This document shows positions 17,598 through 27,410 of a stretch of 64,000 bases of DNA, one piece after another. How positions within the stretch are numbered: position 1 is the first letter of the stretch; every line of letters starts with the position of its first letter. The position numbers and the translations under genes are program-made. Origin of the DNA: Herbidospora yilanensis (lineage in GTDB: Bacteria > Actinomycetota > Actinomycetes > Streptosporangiales > Streptosporangiaceae); the NCBI RefSeq assembly GCF_001570565.1, contig NZ_BBXE01000015.1, forward strand, positions 172,381 to 236,380, read 5' to 3'. The notes under the pieces were generated by a model. That model was not told the origin of the DNA and made no database searches. It was given only the letters and a program-made list of their open reading frames with translations.

Positions 17598-18926
17598 TCA
17601 GCCGAGCCCCGCGTACCGCCGGGGCCGCAGGGCCTGGGTGCGCAGCGCCGACAATGCCGCCGCCTGCCCCACCGGGGTGAGCTGCCAGGTCGACCGCCAG
17701 TCACACGACACGCGCAGGTCGAGCGCGTCGAGGCGGCGCTGGAACTCGCCCATCGGGCCGCCCAGGTCGCGGGCGCTCACCTGGGCGCCCGCCGCCGAGC
17801 GCCAGCCCTCGCCGTTGACCACCTCGGCGACGCTCTCGCACAGGTCGGGATAGCTGTACGCCGCCCCGTCGGCCAGCAGCATCAGCGCCGATTCGCGGAT
17901 GGACACCTCGAAGTCGTGTTCGCCCTTGGCCGGGGTGAGCAGGGTCGCCGTGACGGCCGTCCAGAGAACGTCGGGGTTGTCGGCCAGCTTGCGGCCCGCC
18001 GAGGTCAGCACGAGCTTGCGGCCGGTCCGCCGGACCGCCTTCAACTCGCTCATCATGATCTCGCGCAGCATCGTCAGGGTCGGCACGTCGGCCTCGCCCC
18101 GGACGGTGCCCGAGGTCAGCGTGTCCCAGCCGAACAACTCGACCGACTCGACCACCAGGGCGCGGGCGACGTTGAACTTCTGGGTCAGCGGCACCCCGCC
18201 GGTCTCGGCCCAGTCGAGCAGCCACCACAACGACGCCAGATGGGGCTCCTCGGGCGCCGGGACGGGCGCGTGCAGCCGCACCTCGAACGGCTGCGCGAGC
18301 TCCCGGCGGGCCCGGCCGCGGCCGAGCACCCACCGGTTGAGGCGCTCGCCGTGGACGCGGTGGAGCCAGCAGTCGCCGCCGAGCTCGGGGCGCGGGCTGG
18401 TCAGCCAGCGCCGGGTGAGGTCGAGTCGACCCTTCATGAACGCCTTCGCGCCGGGCTGCGGCAACTCGCCCGACACCAAAGCCAGTTCGAGGGCGGCCGC
18501 GCAGGCCACGTGGGCGCCCAGTTCCTCCGGACCCATGATGGAGCTCCAACTGAGCTCCGGGACGTCGGGAGGGAGGACTCCGGTCGCCTCCACGGCGTCC
18601 TGGTAGGCGGCGGTGCCGGCCTCCTCGCCCTCGCGGGCGTAGACGCGCAGGATCCGGGTGGTGGTGGGCGAGTCGCAGAGGGCGGCATATCGCTCCATGC
18701 CGCCCAGCTCGAACAGGCGCCCGAGGGCGCGGGCTATCCCGTGGCGGTCGCCCGTCACCTTGATCGGGAGGGCGTACCAGAGGAACTCGCAGACGTCGAG
18801 CTGGCTGATCGTCTCAAGGGCCTCACCGCCGGTGAGCCACTCCACGGCGACACGAGCCGAGTCGGCGACATCCGGCTCGGCTCGCTCCAGCTCGGCGAGG
18901 AGGGCCGCCACGTCAGGTGCGGGCAT
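17598..18926 (-). CDS. Conserved hypothetical cytosolic protein
   Basis: About 442 residues from ATG at 18926 (an earlier ATG at 18977 adds 17 basic residues). No signal peptide, membrane helix or known catalytic motif. The sequence is alpha-helical in character, with a middle segment rich in Trp/Leu (ASLWWLLDWAETGGVPLTQ) and a C-terminal part (KLVLTSAGRKLADNPDVLWTAV, followed by ESALMLLADG) resembling winged-helix-like modules in actinobacterial hypothetical proteins. I do not recognise the family. It lies upstream of the sigma operon on the same strand but the 26-base gap does not prove co-transcription. Confidence 0.7.
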   Translation of the reverse strand: MPAPDVAALLAELERAEPDVADSARVAVEWLTGGEALETISQLDVCEFLWYALPIKVTGDRHGIARALGRLFELGGMERYAALCDSPTTTRILRVYAREGEEAGTAAYQDAVEATGVLPPDVPELSWSSIMGPEELGAHVACAAALELALVSGELPQPGAKAFMKGRLDLTRRWLTSPRPELGGDCWLHRVHGERLNRWVLGRGRARRELAQPFEVRLHAPVPAPEEPHLASLWWLLDWAETGGVPLTQKFNVARALVVESVELFGWDTLTSGTVRGEADVPTLTMLREIMMSELKAVRRTGRKLVLTSAGRKLADNPDVLWTAVTATLLTPAKGEHDFEVSIRESALMLLADGAAYSYPDLCESVAEVVNGEGWRSAAGAQVSARDLGGPMGEFQRRLDALDLRVSCDWRSTWQLTPVGQAAALSALRTQALRPRRYAGLG

Positions 18927-19026
18927 GACCCGCAGTCTGCCGTATGGCACCCACCGTTGACGACGACCGAGAGACACTCGGGACCACCCCCCTAGTGACT
19001 CACGATACGGACCGCCCCGCCAGAGG

Positions 19027-20631
19027 TCAGATCCAGCCCTTCTTGTACAACATCCGGTCGTACCAGTCCTGGTACGGCAGGAGCTCCGCCGACAACACCG
19101 GATAGAGCCACCAGAAGTTCAGCAGCGACAACAGGGCGAACACGCCGACCGCGATCGCGCCGGCGCGCCGCCGCTGCGACGGGGCGGTGGCCGGGCCGAT
19201 GAGCAGGCCCGCCGCCAGCACGATGGCCAAGATCATGAACGGCACCATCGGGATGGCGTAGAAGAGGAACATCGTGCGGTTGTCGGCCCAGGCGAAGTAG
19301 AACCAGGGCAACCAGCCCGCCGCGTAGCCCAGCAGGACCGCCCCGGCCCGCCAGTCGCGGGTGGCGACGTACCAGGCGATCATGGCGATGAGGGCGGCGA
19401 GACCGGCGTACCAGATGATCGGGGTGCCGGTGCCGAGCACCGCCCACGAGCAACTGTCGGCGCCGCAGCCCGAGGGCGACTCGTAGAAGAACGCGACCGG
19501 GCGGGTGAGCAGCGGCCACTGCCACGGCTGCGACTGGTAGGGGTGGGTGGTCTCCAGCCCGGTGTGGAACGACAGGATCTGGGTCTGGTAGTCGATCCAC
19601 GACCGCATCGAGCTGAACACGAAGTTCTGCCAGCCGCCCGTGGTGGCCTCGGCCCAGTTGCGGCCGTAGCCGCGTTCACCCGCGAACCAGCCGGCGAACG
19701 AGACGACGTACACGACCAGAGACAGGATCGCCACCCAGGCGAACGCGAGCGGCACGTCGAGCTTCAGCGTCGCCAGCACCGGGCGGCGCAGCCCGACCGC
19801 CCGGCGGGCGCCCAGATCCCACAGGACGGTCATGATCCCGAACGCGGCGATGAACAGGATGCCGGTCCACTTGGTGGCCAGCGCCGCGCCCAGGCACAAC
19901 CCGGCGGCCAGCCGCCACGGGCGCAGGCCCAGCTTGGGGCCCAGATCGCTGACGGGGGAGTTCTCGTACCAGTCGGCCAGCCGCTCGCGCGACTTGTCGC
20001 GGTCGACGACCAGGCAGGCGAACCCGGCCAGCAACCAGAACATCAGGAAGATGTCGAGCAGGGCGGTGCGCGACAACACGAAGTGGAGGCCGTCGACCGC
20101 CAGCAGGAACCCGGCCAGGCAGCCCAGGACGGTCGAGCGGGTCATCCGCCGGGCCAGGCGGGCCAGCAGGAAGATCGAGATCGTGCCGACCAGCGCGGCG
20201 GCGAACCGCCAGCCGAACGGGTTCAGCCCGAACATCCACTCGCCGAGGGCGATCATCCACTTGCCGAGCGGCGGGTGGACGACGTAGGAGCCGCAGTCGA
20301 CGACGTTCTGACACACCTTGAAGATGTTGTCGTCGCCGCGCAACATCGCCTGGTTGGCCGCGTCGCCGTCGAGGAACTGGGTCTCCACGCCGTATTTCAG
20401 CGTCGACCAGGCGTCTTTGGCGTAGTAGGTCTCGTCGAAGACCACCGCCTTCGGCACCTCAAGGCGGTCGAACCGCAGGAACCCGCCGAACAGGGCGAGG
20501 AGCGCGGGGCCGAGCCAGGCCCACAGCCCGTCGGCCGGCATCGGCGGCAACAGCCGCTCGCGCACGGAGAGCACCTGTTCCTTCGGCTCGGGCTGTTCGG
20601 GCGCCTTGTCAGTGAAATCTGTCACGGCCAC
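19027..20631 (-). CDS. pmt: Polyprenyl-phosphate-mannose:protein O-mannosyltransferase (GT39)
   Basis: 534-residue integral membrane enzyme with about 11 helices that moves mannose from polyprenol-phosphate-mannose to Ser/Thr of secreted proteins. The catalytic DE pair is Asp66-Glu67 in KAVVFDETYYAKDAW in the first outer loop; a second conserved block is VVHPPLGKWMIALGE. The C-terminal PMT membrane domain ends in WWLYPVL and LPYQDWYDRMLYKKGWI. GTG start. The nearby rsmI is divergent, and pmt next to rsmI is the conserved order in mycobacteria and streptomycetes. The array of intergenic repeats lies in the shared upstream region. Confidence 0.95.
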   Translation of the reverse strand: MAVTDFTDKAPEQPEPKEQVLSVRERLLPPMPADGLWAWLGPALLALFGGFLRFDRLEVPKAVVFDETYYAKDAWSTLKYGVETQFLDGDAANQAMLRGDDNIFKVCQNVVDCGSYVVHPPLGKWMIALGEWMFGLNPFGWRFAAALVGTISIFLLARLARRMTRSTVLGCLAGFLLAVDGLHFVLSRTALLDIFLMFWLLAGFACLVVDRDKSRERLADWYENSPVSDLGPKLGLRPWRLAAGLCLGAALATKWTGILFIAAFGIMTVLWDLGARRAVGLRRPVLATLKLDVPLAFAWVAILSLVVYVVSFAGWFAGERGYGRNWAEATTGGWQNFVFSSMRSWIDYQTQILSFHTGLETTHPYQSQPWQWPLLTRPVAFFYESPSGCGADSCSWAVLGTGTPIIWYAGLAALIAMIAWYVATRDWRAGAVLLGYAAGWLPWFYFAWADNRTMFLFYAIPMVPFMILAIVLAAGLLIGPATAPSQRRRAGAIAVGVFALLSLLNFWWLYPVLSAELLPYQDWYDRMLYKKGWI

Positions 20632-20701
20632 GGCGACACACTACTGGCGACACGCCGTCACGAACACGACGTACACCCCGATTCCTGACCCCGCCGCCCG
20701 A

Positions 20702-20994
20702 ACTGACGGAGCACCGCCACCACGGCGACCAGACCGGAGAAGACAAGACGCCGGATGCGAGGGCACGCCGGAGAGCGGAACGCCGCAGCGCGCCGACGCC
20801 CGGACTGAGGAAGTCGGCAGGGCGGCGACCAGAGCGGAGGAGGAAAGACGCCGGATGCGAGGGTACGGCGGAGACGCGGAACGCCGCAGCGCGCCGACGC
20901 CTGGACTGACGGAGCGCCGGGAGCGCAGCGACCAGAGCGGAGGAGGGAAGGCGTCGGACATGAGCGCGAGGACCGCCGCGCCGCAGGCGCGGCC
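20702..20994 (+). repeat. Tandem array of three copies of the dispersed hairpin repeat (locus A)
   Basis: Three successive, partly degenerate copies with unit length of about 100-103 bp; the landmark GCGACCAGAGCGGAGGAGG recurs at the same phase. The third copy (about 20890-20994) is complete: stem CCGACGCC/GGCGTCGG around the conserved core, then hairpin CCGCGCC-GCA-GGCGCGG. The first two have GACGCCGG as 3' arm and pair less well. The array fills the 409-bp space between the divergent pmt and rsmI starts, so it lies in the promoter region of both. Confidence 0.85.
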
Positions 20995-21040
20995 AATAGA
21001 CCCGCGCGGCACGACTTCCTGAAGCTTTCATACTGAGGGG

Positions 21041-21868
21041 GTGACGGACTACGGAACTCTCGTGCTGGCCGGGGCCCCCATCGGGCAGCCGGGCGACGCC
21101 TCACCACGGCTGCGGGCCGCCCTGGAGAGCGCCGACGTGATCGCCGCCGAGGACACCCGGCGGCTGCGCCGCCTGGCCGGCGACCTCGAAGCGGAGATCA
21201 CCGGCCGGATCGTCTCCTACTACGACCAGAACGAGGCCGCCCGCGCCCGCGAACTGCTCGGCCACCTGCTCGACGGGCAGAAGGTGCTGGTCATCACCGA
21301 CGCCGGCATGCCGGGCGTGTCCGACCCCGGCTACCGGCTGACCCGGCTCGCGGTCGAGGCCGGGGTGCGGGTGACCGCGCTCGCCGGTCCGTCGGCCGTC
21401 ACCACCGCCCTGGCCGTCTCGGGACTGCCCAGCGACCGGTTCTGCTTCGAGGGGTTCCCGCCCCGCAAGGCCGGTGATCGTGGACGCCGGCTGGAGAAGC
21501 TCGCCGGCGAGGAGCGCACCATGGTGTTCTTCGAGGCGCCCCACCGGCTGGAGGCCTCACTGCTGGCCATGGCCGAGGCGTTCGGCGCCGACCGGCCCGC
21601 CGCGGTGTGCCGGGAGCTGACCAAGACCTATGAAGAGGTGCGGCGCGGCACGCTCGCCGAACTCGCCGCGTGGGCGCCCGAGGCCAAGGGCGAGATCACG
21701 ATCGTGGTGGCCGGGGCGGCGCCCCGAGAGGTCTCCGTCGACGACCTGCTCGGCGAGGTGGCCCGCCTGGAGGCGACCGGGGTGACCCGCAAGCAGGCGA
21801 TCAGCGACGTCGCCCGCGACGCGGGCGTGTCGAAGCGGGACCTCTACAACGCGGTGCACTCCAGCTAG
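21041..21868 (+). CDS. rsmI: 16S rRNA (cytidine-1402-2'-O)-methyltransferase
   Basis: SAM-dependent tetrapyrrole-methylase-fold enzyme that methylates the ribose of C1402 in the ribosomal P site. The N-terminus LVLAGAPIGQPGD, IAAEDTRRLRRL, the SAM loop TDAGMPGVSDPGY and FEGFPPRK are family marks. 275 residues; the end is a small HTH-like helper segment. GTG start touches a GAGGGG run, too close for a normal Shine-Dalgarno; the upstream CATACT could give a leaderless mRNA. It reads away from the repeat array. Confidence 0.95.
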   Translation: MTDYGTLVLAGAPIGQPGDASPRLRAALESADVIAAEDTRRLRRLAGDLEAEITGRIVSYYDQNEAARARELLGHLLDGQKVLVITDAGMPGVSDPGYRLTRLAVEAGVRVTALAGPSAVTTALAVSGLPSDRFCFEGFPPRKAGDRGRRLEKLAGEERTMVFFEAPHRLEASLLAMAEAFGADRPAAVCRELTKTYEEVRRGTLAELAAWAPEAKGEITIVVAGAAPREVSVDDLLGEVARLEATGVTRKQAISDVARDAGVSKRDLYNAVHSS

Positions 21869-21876
21869 GACCCGAC

Positions 21877-23370
21877 TCAGGACACGACCGGCTCGGCCGC
21901 CGACGGCTCCCCCGCGTGCTTCCGGTTGATCCGCACGTGCCGCAACGCGATCGCCGCCGCCAGGCAGGCCAGCGGGACGGCCGGGAGCAGGTAGCGGTAG
22001 TCGAACTCGGCCGTGGCCGCCGGGGCCAGCACCAGGCCGGCCGCCCCCAGGAACGGCAGCAGCACCGGCCCGCCCAGGGTGCGCCAGCGCTGCACCACGC
22101 CGACCAGCCCGGCCAGCAGCAGCAGGCCGAGGATCGTGCCCGGCAGCCGCGCCACCGACTGGTAGCTCATCATGAACGTCGAGAACGGGGCGACCTTGAC
22201 CGTCGCGGCCTCGCCGTTCTCGTAGCGCGTGGCGTCGCCGTGGGTCGTGCCCCGGTAGGAGCTCCACTGGGGGAGCTTCGTGGTGGTGTTGTTGCTGAAC
22301 TCGTAGAGGCCGAAGGTCTTGTTGTCGGGGAAGACCGGGCGGCCCCACTGGAAGGCGCGGAAGAAGTCTTTGGCGATGGCGGCCAGGTAGTCGAGCGGCT
22401 GGGCCATGATCGCGCGTTTGGCGAACTCGCTGGCGATCTGGTTGGTCTCGGCGTCGAACTTGCGGCCCGCGCCGAAGACGTGGAGCTGGTTCTCGTTGTC
22501 CCACCAGAGATAGGCCTGCGCCGACTTCTCGCGCTCGGCCACCGGCGTGTTGATGCACAGCAGCGCCAGGTCGAGGTCTTCACGCGGGTCGAGGCCCATC
22601 TTGTCGCAGTCGGCGAACAGGGCGGTGCGCATGTAGAGGATCACGCCGTCGCTCTGGGTCATCGCGAAAGGGCCGTTGACCGCCTTGAACCAGCCCATGT
22701 AGCCGATGACCGGGATCACGCACGCGACCAGCATGGCCGCGACGGGCTTCCAGCCGACCCGCTTGATCAGCATGAACGCCACCACGAGGGCCAGGATCGG
22801 CAGCCCGATGCTGCGGGTCAGCGCGGTCAGCGCGAGCAGCCCGCCGACGGCCGCGCCGACCTTCCAGGTCATCGACCGGTGCCAGAGCACCAGCACGATC
22901 ACCCCGGTGACCAGCAGGGTGAACATGGCGTCGCTCATGATGAGCTGTTCGAGCTGGATCTGGTAGGCGTCGAACAGCACCGGCAGGGTGGCCAGGGTGG
23001 CCGCCCACCCGGCCATGGCGAACCTTTTGACCAGCAGCGCGTAGATCAGCCCGGCCGTCGCCAGGCCCATCAGGTGTTGCGTGAGGACAACGAGGCTGAA
23101 GCTGTGAAAGGGTCGGAGCAGCAGGAGCCAGAAGGCGTAGCCATCAGGCCTGATCGGGTGGGGCCTCGGGTGGAGCGCGACCGACACGTAGTCGTAGGAG
23201 TCGTTGAACCACATCGCCGGGCCGAAGCCGAGCATCGTGACGAGCCGCAGAAGCGCGCCGGCCGCGAGCGCGGCGGCGAACCAGCGATGATTGCGCAGCG
23301 TGACGACGAGACGCTCCTTCCAGGTGACCTGGGGGGCGCCTGTGACGGCGGGTTCCGCGACCGCGACCAT
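21877..23370 (-). CDS. GT-C type membrane glycosyltransferase
   Basis: 497 residues with about 11 helices. The first outer loop carries the acidic motif NDSYDYVSVALHPRPHPIRP, the position of the catalytic Asp in ArnT/PMT-like GT-C enzymes that use polyprenyl-phosphate sugars. A large outer region (about 255-390) contains WWDNENQLHVFG and aromatic clusters. Predicted to add sugar to a lipid-linked or cell-wall acceptor outside the membrane; donor and acceptor are unknown. The next gene, a GT2 polyprenyl-phosphate sugar synthase-like protein transcribed divergently, could supply the donor. Confidence 0.82.
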   Translation of the reverse strand: MVAVAEPAVTGAPQVTWKERLVVTLRNHRWFAAALAAGALLRLVTMLGFGPAMWFNDSYDYVSVALHPRPHPIRPDGYAFWLLLLRPFHSFSLVVLTQHLMGLATAGLIYALLVKRFAMAGWAATLATLPVLFDAYQIQLEQLIMSDAMFTLLVTGVIVLVLWHRSMTWKVGAAVGGLLALTALTRSIGLPILALVVAFMLIKRVGWKPVAAMLVACVIPVIGYMGWFKAVNGPFAMTQSDGVILYMRTALFADCDKMGLDPREDLDLALLCINTPVAEREKSAQAYLWWDNENQLHVFGAGRKFDAETNQIASEFAKRAIMAQPLDYLAAIAKDFFRAFQWGRPVFPDNKTFGLYEFSNNTTTKLPQWSSYRGTTHGDATRYENGEAATVKVAPFSTFMMSYQSVARLPGTILGLLLLAGLVGVVQRWRTLGGPVLLPFLGAAGLVLAPAATAEFDYRYLLPAVPLACLAAAIALRHVRINRKHAGEPSAAEPVVS

Positions 23371-23483
23371 GGTTACAGAATGCCAGGGGTTTTCGGGACT
23401 TGACCCGCCCCCCTTGGGGCAGACGGCATCATGGTCTGATTACTGACCGGTGATCACAGGTGTAAACGGCAGGGGTAACGAAC

Positions 23484-24701
23484 GTGGAACTGACAGTGGT
23501 CATGCCGTGCCTCAACGAGGCGGAGACCGTGGAGGTGTGCGTAACGAAGGCCCTGGCCTGCATGCGCGAGAACGGGATCGACGGCGAGGTGGTGATCGCC
23601 GACAACGGCAGCACCGACGGCTCGCAGCAGCTCGCCCGTGACGCCGGCGCCCGGGTCGTGCACATCGACCAGAAGGGCTACGGCAACGCCCTCATCGGCG
23701 GCATCCGCGCCGCCCGCGGCAAATACGTGATCATGGGCGACGCCGACGACTCCTATGACTTCACCAACCTGATGCCGTTCGTCGAGGAGCTGCGCAAGGG
23801 CGGCGAACTCGTCATGGGCAACCGCTTCAAGGGCGGCATCGCCCCCGGCGCCATGCCCCCGCTCCACCGCTACCTGGGCAACCCGGTCCTGTCGTTCGTG
23901 GGCCGTCTGTTCTTCCCCAGCGCGATCGGCGACTTCCACTGCGGCCTGCGCGGTTTCCGCCGCGACTCCATCCTCAAGCTGGGGCTCCAGACCGGGGGCA
24001 TGGAGTTCGCCTCCGAGATGGTCGTCAAGGCCACCCTCCAGGGCCTCGACGTACGCGAGGTGCCGACCACCCTGTCGCCCGACGGCCGCTCCCGTCCGCC
24101 GCACCTGCGCTCGTGGCGCGACGGCTGGCGCCACCTGCGCTTCCTGCTCCTCTACAGCCCCCGCTGGTTGTTCTTCATCCCCGGCCTGGCCCTGATGATC
24201 TTCGGCCTGGTCGTCGGCACCGCCCTGACCTTCGGCCAGGTCCGCATCGGCCAGCTCGCCTTCGACGTCGACACCCTCGTCGGCGCGTCGGCGATGGTGG
24301 TGATCGGCTTCCAAGCGGTCCTGTTCGCCCTGTTCACCAAGGTGTACGCGGCCGAAGAGGGCTTCCTGCCCGAGTCGCCGCGCATCAGGAAACTGATCGA
24401 CATCGTCACCCTCGAACGCGGCCTCATCATCGGCGGCCTGCTGGCCCTCGCCGGTCTGCTCGGCCTGGTGGCCTCGCTCGCCCACTGGGGCGGCAAGGGC
24501 TTCGGCGAGCTGATCCCGGCCGAGTCGCTGCGCCTGGTCGTGCCGTCGGCGACCGCGTTCATCATGAGCTTCCAGACGATCTTCGCCTCGCTCTTCATCT
24601 CGATCCTGGGCATCCGCCGCTCGCGCGAGACCCCGGTCGACATCGCCGCCTCGGCCGCGGAGGAGGCCGCCGAGGCCGTCAATAAGCAGCCAAGCCTGTA
24701 G
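23484..24701 (+). CDS. GT2 glycosyltransferase of the dolichyl/polyprenyl-phosphate sugar synthase type, with C-terminal membrane helices
   Basis: 405 residues. A cytosolic GT-A domain (about 1-225) has the start VVMPCLNEAETV, the metal site GDADDSYDF, MGNRFKGGI and GDFHCGLRGFRRD, close to DPM1/GtrB enzymes that transfer glucose or mannose from a nucleotide sugar to a polyprenyl phosphate. About 225-385 holds four membrane helices. GTG start with AGGGG about 13 bases upstream. Divergent from the GT-C gene: the pair could form a donor-synthesis and sugar-transfer unit. 24 bases before metG. Confidence 0.87.
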   Translation: MELTVVMPCLNEAETVEVCVTKALACMRENGIDGEVVIADNGSTDGSQQLARDAGARVVHIDQKGYGNALIGGIRAARGKYVIMGDADDSYDFTNLMPFVEELRKGGELVMGNRFKGGIAPGAMPPLHRYLGNPVLSFVGRLFFPSAIGDFHCGLRGFRRDSILKLGLQTGGMEFASEMVVKATLQGLDVREVPTTLSPDGRSRPPHLRSWRDGWRHLRFLLLYSPRWLFFIPGLALMIFGLVVGTALTFGQVRIGQLAFDVDTLVGASAMVVIGFQAVLFALFTKVYAAEEGFLPESPRIRKLIDIVTLERGLIIGGLLALAGLLGLVASLAHWGGKGFGELIPAESLRLVVPSATAFIMSFQTIFASLFISILGIRRSRETPVDIAASAAEEAAEAVNKQPSL

Positions 24702-24711
24702 TCGGATGCCT

Positions 24712-24717
24712 CTAGGC
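24712..24717 (+). promoter_or_regulatory. Candidate -10 hexamer of leaderless metG
   Basis: TAGGCT (TANNNT) ends 8 bases before the ATG. A GGAGG run touches the start codon too closely to work as a normal Shine-Dalgarno, so a leaderless message is plausible. The identical hexamer is found at the same place before ispE and the ABC-F gene. Confidence 0.45.
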
Positions 24718-24725
24718 TTGGAGGC

Positions 24726-26507
24726 ATGTCTCAGCACATCTTGACCGCCGTCGCGTGGCCCTATGCCAACGGGCCACGCCACATCGGGCACGTCTCCGGG
24801 TTCGGCGTGCCGTCCGACGTCTTCAGCCGCTACCAGCGGATGGCGGGCAACAAGGTGCTGATGGTCTCCGGCACCGACGAGCACGGCACGCCGATCCAGG
24901 TGCAGGCCGACAAGGAGGGCCTCTCGGCCCGGGAGCTCGCCGACCGCTACAACCGGATCATCGCCGAAGACCTGACGGCCCTCGGCCTCTCCTACGACCT
25001 GTTCACCCGCACGACCACGCTCAACCACTACGCCGTCGCCCAGGAGATCTTCCTCGGGCTGCACAAGAACGGCTACATCTTCCCGAAGACCACGATGGGT
25101 GCGATCTCCCCGTCCACCGGGCGCACCCTCCCCGACCGCTACATCGAGGGCACCTGCCCGATCTGCGGTTACGACGGCGCGCGTGGCGACCAGTGTGACA
25201 ACTGCGGCAACCAGCTCGACCCGATCGACCTGATCAACCCGAAGTCGAAGATCAACGGCGAGACGCCGAAGTTCATCGAGACCGAACACTTCATGCTCGA
25301 CCTGCCCGCCTTCGCCGACGCGCTCGGCACCTGGTTGCAGGGCAAGCAGGGCGAGTGGCGGCCCAACGTGCTGAAGTTCTCGCTCAACCTGCTGGGCGAC
25401 CTGCAGCCGCGCGCGATCAGCCGTGACCTCGACTGGGGGGTGCCGATCCCGCTCGACGGCTGGAGCGACCGCAACGACAAGCGCCTCTACGTCTGGTTCG
25501 ACGCGGTCATCGGCTATCTGAGCGCCTCGGTCGAGTGGGCCCGCCGGTCGGGCGACCCCGACGCGTGGCGGGCGTGGTGGCAGAACCCCGACGCCCGGGG
25601 TTACTACTTCATGGGCAAGGACAACATCGTCTTCCACTCCGAGATCTGGCCGGCGATGCTGCTCGGCTACAACGGAGAGGGCGCCCGGGGTGGTGCGGCC
25701 GGGTCGCTGGGGCGGCTCGACCTGCCCTCCGAGGTGGTGTCGAGCGAGTTCCTGACCATGGAGGGGCGCAAGTTCTCCTCCTCGCGGTCGGTCGTGATCT
25801 ACGTCCGCGACTTCCTGGAGCGCTATTCGGCCGACGCGCTGCGCTACTACATCGCGGTGGCCGGGCCCGAGAACCAGGACACCGACTTCACCTGGTCGGA
25901 GTTCCTCAACCGCAACAACGGCGAGCTCGTCGCGGCCTGGGGCAACCTGGTCAACCGGTCGATCTCGATGGCGTCCAAGAACTTCGGCAAGATCCCCGAC
26001 GCGGTCGACCTGACCGACGCCGACCGGGCGCTGCTCCAGCGGTCGAAGGCGGCCTTCCCGGCGGTCGGGGCCGAACTCGGGCGGTCGCGGTTCAAGAACG
26101 CGGTCACCGAGGCGTTCGACGTGGTGCGCGACGCCAACCGCTACCTGGCCGAGCAGGAGCCCTGGAAGATCAAGGACGACCCGGTGCGCCAGGGCAGCAT
26201 CCTCCACGTGGCGCTCCAGGTCGTCGACGACGCGAAGACGCTGCTCACCCCGTTCCTGCCGAACTCCTCCAACAAGATCCACGAGATGCTCGGCGGCCAG
26301 GGCGTCTGGTCCGGCATGCCGGAGATCCGCGAGGTCGACGAGCCGGGCGGGCGCTCCTACCCGGTCATCACCGGCTCCTATGAGGGCGCGGCGCAGTGGG
26401 AGCACCGGCCGATCCAGTCGGGGACCCCGCTGGCCCCGCCGAAGCCGCTGTTCGCCAAGCTCGACGCGAAGATCGTCGACGAAGAACTGGCCAGACTGGA
26501 AAGCTGA
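24726..26507 (+). CDS. metG: Methionyl-tRNA synthetase
   Basis: Class I aminoacyl-tRNA synthetase charging initiator and elongator tRNA-Met. HIGH signature at residues 19-22; zinc knuckle [18 protein letters not shown] at about 144-161; KMSKS-equivalent loop KFSSS at 349-353; then the anticodon-binding helical domain. 593 residues, without the C-terminal tRNA-binding (EMAP-like) extension, as usual in actinobacteria. Its stop overlaps the tatD start by one base, so the two are co-transcribed. Confidence 0.97.
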   Translation: MSQHILTAVAWPYANGPRHIGHVSGFGVPSDVFSRYQRMAGNKVLMVSGTDEHGTPIQVQADKEGLSARELADRYNRIIAEDLTALGLSYDLFTRTTTLNHYAVAQEIFLGLHKNGYIFPKTTMGAISPSTGRTLPDRYIEGTCPICGYDGARGDQCDNCGNQLDPIDLINPKSKINGETPKFIETEHFMLDLPAFADALGTWLQGKQGEWRPNVLKFSLNLLGDLQPRAISRDLDWGVPIPLDGWSDRNDKRLYVWFDAVIGYLSASVEWARRSGDPDAWRAWWQNPDARGYYFMGKDNIVFHSEIWPAMLLGYNGEGARGGAAGSLGRLDLPSEVVSSEFLTMEGRKFSSSRSVVIYVRDFLERYSADALRYYIAVAGPENQDTDFTWSEFLNRNNGELVAAWGNLVNRSISMASKNFGKIPDAVDLTDADRALLQRSKAAFPAVGAELGRSRFKNAVTEAFDVVRDANRYLAEQEPWKIKDDPVRQGSILHVALQVVDDAKTLLTPFLPNSSNKIHEMLGGQGVWSGMPEIREVDEPGGRSYPVITGSYEGAAQWEHRPIQSGTPLAPPKPLFAKLDAKIVDEELARLES

Positions 26508-27355
26508 TGTCCGTCCCGCTCCCCGAGGCGCTCGGCGCCGAGGTGTTCGACAGCCACTGCCACCTCGACATCATGGTCGGGGAGCGCAAGGCGTCGTCAG
26601 GCGACCCCGTCGCCCTGGCCGCGCAGGCGGCCGGGGCGAGCGTCGACCGCATCGTCGACGAGGCCAGGTCCGTCGGGGTGACGCGCCTGGTGACGATCGG
26701 CTACGACCTGCGCTCCTCCGAGTGGGGCGCCGAGATCGCCCGCGACCACGAGGGCGTCTACGCGGGTGTGGCGATCCACCCCAACGAGGCCCACGCGGCG
26801 ACTCCGGAGGTGCTCGACCGCATCGAGGAACTGGCCCGGCTTCCGCACGTGCGGGCGGTCGGCGAGACCGGCCTCGACTTCTTCCGCGACTGGGCGTCCA
26901 AGGACGACCAGCACGCCTCGTTCCGGGCGCACATCGAGATCGCCAAGCGCACCGGGAAGGTGCTGGTGATCCACGACCGCGACGCCCACGACGCGGTCCT
27001 CGACGTGCTCGACGAGGTGGGCGCCCCCGACGTGGTGGTCTTCCACAGCTATTCGGGCGACGCCGAGATGGCCGAGCGCTGCGTCAAGGCGGGCTACTAC
27101 CTGTCGTTCTCGGGCCCGGTCACCTACAAGAACGCCGCCTACCTGCGCGAGGCCGCGAAGGTCGCGCCGGCGGAGCTGATCCTGGTCGAGACCGACGCGC
27201 CCTATCTGCCGCCGACGCCCCACCGGGGCAAGCCCAACGCGCCCTACCTGATCCCGCTGACGCTGCGCTGCCTCGCGGAGGTGAAGGACACGGCACCCGA
27301 GGCGCTCGCGGAGATCATTAACGCGAACGGTCCGCGCGTTTTCGGTGATTGGTAA
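26507..27355 (+). CDS. tatD: TatD-family metal-dependent hydrolase (DNase)
   Basis: 282-residue TIM-barrel amidohydrolase-type 3'-5' DNase. Metal ligands are visible in FDSHCHLD (near residue 17-19), GETGLDFFRD (Glu about 124), VIHDRDAHD, VVFHSYSGD and VETDAPYLPP (Asp about 230). ATG overlaps the metG stop (TGATG). The order metG-tatD-rpf-rsmA-ispE is conserved in actinobacteria. Confidence 0.95.
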   Translation: MSVPLPEALGAEVFDSHCHLDIMVGERKASSGDPVALAAQAAGASVDRIVDEARSVGVTRLVTIGYDLRSSEWGAEIARDHEGVYAGVAIHPNEAHAATPEVLDRIEELARLPHVRAVGETGLDFFRDWASKDDQHASFRAHIEIAKRTGKVLVIHDRDAHDAVLDVLDEVGAPDVVVFHSYSGDAEMAERCVKAGYYLSFSGPVTYKNAAYLREAAKVAPAELILVETDAPYLPPTPHRGKPNAPYLIPLTLRCLAEVKDTAPEALAEIINANGPRVFGDW

Positions 27356-27410
27356 TGCGGTGTCACGGTACGGTGTGAGTTGACCATGGCGCTTCCGGAA
27401 GGACGCATCC

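Noticed and set aside
20702-20994. CRISPR array
   Set aside because: Units are 100 bp, diverged and without spacers; the same sequence is dispersed elsewhere in the window.
20606-21031. Several small frames over the repeat array between pmt and rsmI
   Set aside because: All consist of translated repeat (for example the TERRERSDQSGGGK string, which recurs at other copies). The conserved feature is the hairpin structure, so I treat them as non-coding.
23454-26405. Very long open frame (983 codons) on the minus strand
   Set aside because: It is the shadow of the GT2 and metG genes on the other strand; the translation is Arg/Gly/Val-rich with no family similarity, as expected from high-GC third positions.
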